Shown: positions 6,377 through 7,874 of the stretch, piece after piece
Layout of the letters: every line of letters starts with the position of its first letter
Numbering within the stretch: the stretch's first letter is position 1
Assembly: GCA_012959595.1 (NCBI GenBank)
Contig: DUCW01000212.1
Location: 3,962 to 11,835 of the forward strand
Source: Gemmatimonadota bacterium
Lineage (GTDB): Bacteria; Gemmatimonadota; Gemmatimonadetes; Longimicrobiales; Gaopeijiaceae
Length of the DNA stretch: 7,874 nucleotides
Direction: 5' to 3'
Translations under genes and position numbers: made by a program
Notes under the pieces: model-generated
Seen by the model: the letters and a program-made list of their open reading frames with translations, nothing else
Told to the model about the DNA's origin: nothing
Database searches by the model: none

Positions 6377-7728
6377 AAGCCCGTGTGAGGGTGATAGGAG
6401 GAGGACTCGCTGGGTGTGAGGCCGCTTATCGATTAGCTAGTGCGGGGTATCCAGTGAGTCTAGTAGAGATGCGACCAGCAAATACTACTCAAGCTCACCA
6501 GACAGAACATTTAGCTGAGCTCGTTTGCACCAACTCTTTTAAAAGTATTGACGTTACTAACGCACATGGACAGCTGAAAAGAGAGATGCGGCTGTTGGGA
6601 TCCTTACTTTTAAGGTGTGCCGATGCAACCTCTGTTCCTGCTGGTTCTGCGTTGGCGGTAGACAGGGGCTTGTTCTCGGAAATGATGACCCAAACCGTGG
6701 GTAGCCACCCGATGATCGATCTGGAACGAGAAGAGATTGTGGATTTGCCAAAGGATTCTGCTGTAGTAGCAACTGGGCCGCTAACTTCGCATAGTCTTAG
6801 CAAGAATATCCAAGGAGTACTCGGCGAAGAAGGGCTTTCTTTCTACGATGCCATAGCACCTATTGTTCATAGGGATTCTTTGGACTCGGCTATTGTTTTC
6901 GAGGGAGGGCGTTATGAAGAAACGGGTGATTATCTAAATTGTCCTATGTCTGAGGTCGAATACAATAGGTTTATCCAGGCCCTATTAGAAGGAGATATTC
7001 ACAGTGGTCCCGATTGGGATGTTGTACCTTATTTCGAGGGTTGTCTCCCAATTGAAGTAATGGCTTCCAGGGGACAAGAAACTCTAAGGTTTGGTCCAAT
7101 GAAACCGGTCGGGTTAATTAATCCTCGAACTGGGAAGAGGCCGTATGCGGTGGTTCAATTACGTCGCGAGGACAAGGTTGGCCAGATGTGGAATCTGGTT
7201 GGTTTTCAGACTCGGCTCAGGGTGACTGAGCAAGAAAAAGTCTTCAGGATGATACCAGGGTTGAAAAATTGCGAGTTTTTACGGTGGGGATCAATTCATC
7301 GGAACACCTATTTAAATTTCCCTGCCGCTCTGACCGAATATGGATCATTGAAGGATCGACAGAATGTCATTTTTGCTGGTCAGATGACAGGTGTGGAGGG
7401 GTATACTGAGTCGGCTGCGAGTGGAATTATAGCAGCTATAAATTTGGATCGACTGATCAGGGGTAAAGAGCCAGTGATACCTCCAGGAACTACAGTATTG
7501 GGGGGACTGTACCGTTATCTGGGAACAAGCGATTGCTCTCATTTTCAGCCCATGAATTCAAATTGGGGCCTGGTTGACCCCCTAGGGGTACGAGTACGAA
7601 ACAAGAGGCAGAAGAGAGAAATGTTAGCGAAAAGAGCCTTTGAAGATTTCATCTCCTGGATTGCTTCCGAAGATATCTTACCGACATCCGGAGGCTATGA
7701 AACGTTTGAAACTGTGGGTTCGTCTTGA
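6373..7728 (+). CDS. trmFO: Methylenetetrahydrofolate--tRNA-(uracil-5-)-methyltransferase TrmFO
   Basis: TrmFO (formerly Gid) is an FAD enzyme that makes 5-methyluridine at position 54 of the tRNA T-loop. It takes carbon from 5,10-methylenetetrahydrofolate and reduces it with NAD(P)H. The 451 residues match the family length. VIGGGLAGCEA at 7-17 is the Rossmann FAD site (G9, G11, G14). Two conserved cysteines are present: C52 in VCTNSFKS and C224 in FEGCLPIEVMA, matching the C53 and C226 pair of the B. subtilis enzyme. Further marks are PAGSALAVDRG, VVATGPLTS, FYDAIAPIV, NCPMSEVEY, RFGPMKPVGL and GVEGYTESAASG at 340-351. The start is GTG overlapping the topA stop. No strong Shine-Dalgarno precedes it, so translation is probably coupled to topA. 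The adjacency topA-trmFO-xerC is a known arrangement, for example in Firmicutes. The gene is complete and confident. Confidence 0.98.
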   Translation: MKARVRVIGGGLAGCEAAYRLASAGYPVSLVEMRPANTTQAHQTEHLAELVCTNSFKSIDVTNAHGQLKREMRLLGSLLLRCADATSVPAGSALAVDRGLFSEMMTQTVGSHPMIDLEREEIVDLPKDSAVVATGPLTSHSLSKNIQGVLGEEGLSFYDAIAPIVHRDSLDSAIVFEGGRYEETGDYLNCPMSEVEYNRFIQALLEGDIHSGPDWDVVPYFEGCLPIEVMASRGQETLRFGPMKPVGLINPRTGKRPYAVVQLRREDKVGQMWNLVGFQTRLRVTEQEKVFRMIPGLKNCEFLRWGSIHRNTYLNFPAALTEYGSLKDRQNVIFAGQMTGVEGYTESAASGIIAAINLDRLIRGKEPVIPPGTTVLGGLYRYLGTSDCSHFQPMNSNWGLVDPLGVRVRNKRQKREMLAKRAFEDFISWIASEDILPTSGGYETFETVGSS

Positions 7729-7739
7729 AAGAAACCACG

Positions 7740-7874
7740 ATGGGCACCTATGTGGCTCGCTTCTTAGAACATCTTCAATATGAGCGGAATCTATCACCGA
7801 GAACGGTGACTTCCTACCGGAAAGATCTGACGGATCTATCGACGTTTTTTGTCGACCACTTTGGAGCAATGGAT
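7740..7874 (+). CDS. xerC: Tyrosine recombinase XerC-like, N-terminal fragment (3' end outside window)
   Basis: The frame stays open to the last base, giving the first 45 residues of a protein that begins MGTYVARFLEHLQYERNLSPRTV. The run FLEHL-x-YERNLSPRTV-x-SYRKDL is the N-terminal SAM-like core-binding domain of XerC/XerD tyrosine recombinases, which resolve chromosome dimers at dif. The catalytic domain lies beyond the window, so XerC versus XerD or another integrase cannot be decided from residues alone. The position right after topA and trmFO argues for XerC, and in many genomes hslV and hslU come next. The start is either the ATG at 7740 or the TTG at 7725, which overlaps the trmFO stop (TTGA). 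I prefer the ATG by codon and family length, but a coupled TTG start is possible. Confidence 0.85.
   Translation, partial: MGTYVARFLEHLQYERNLSPRTVTSYRKDLTDLSTFFVDHFGAMD

Noticed and set aside
7579..7588. Perfect 10-bp palindrome CCCCTAGGGG
   Set aside because: It is inside the trmFO coding region, has no loop or T run and no second copy seen in the window, so it is most likely chance.
1..7874. Novel defence, mobile or CRISPR-like system
   Set aside because: All genes match known housekeeping or envelope families. The only recombinase is a XerC-like fragment in its usual genomic setting, and no array, terminal repeat or transposase is present.

Overview
The window is a compact, almost fully coding stretch of a bacterial chromosome. 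All genes lie on the + strand, with two short gaps (102 and 48 bases) and several overlapping stop/start codons. It holds eight genes, two of them cut by the window edges. Base composition is mid-range, and TTG and GTG starts appear beside ATG. I see no RNA gene, CRISPR array, insertion sequence or prophage.

Organism: a bacterium that makes folate-dependent ribothymidine in tRNA (TrmFO). Its chorismate synthase is of the type with an RRMQIE loop and an NKDW motif, as in Gram-positive and related lineages, not the E. coli type. Its topoisomerase I ends in four GRYGPYV-type repeats and a lysine tail. The order topA-trmFO-xerC is well known in Firmicutes and occurs in some other phyla. A Gemmatimonadota-like or similar uncultured lineage is possible, but the window does not settle the phylum.

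Layout: (1) 1-375 is the C-terminal end of a cell-wall protein, an M15/DUF5715-like metallopeptidase-type domain followed by LysM. (2) 380-1021 is a flavin-reductase-like FMN protein starting at TTG behind a perfect AGGAGG. (3) 1033-1863 is a family 2, DPM1-like glycosyltransferase. (4) 1864-1965 is the longest gap and carries a 7-bp inverted repeat. (5) 1966-3682 holds aroC and aroK, overlapping, for the last part of the shikimate pathway. (6) 3731-7874 holds topA, trmFO and the start of xerC, with coupled stop/start junctions.

How they fit together: aroK (step 5) and aroC (step 7) serve aromatic amino-acid and folate precursor synthesis, and TrmFO consumes a folate cofactor. That link is only metabolic and may be coincidental. 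topA and xerC both manage chromosome topology and segregation. The first three genes look like a cell-envelope and redox group whose joint role cannot be read from the window. On balance this is an ordinary housekeeping region. I did not find a convincing new system, and the findings are modest points of architecture and gene starts.
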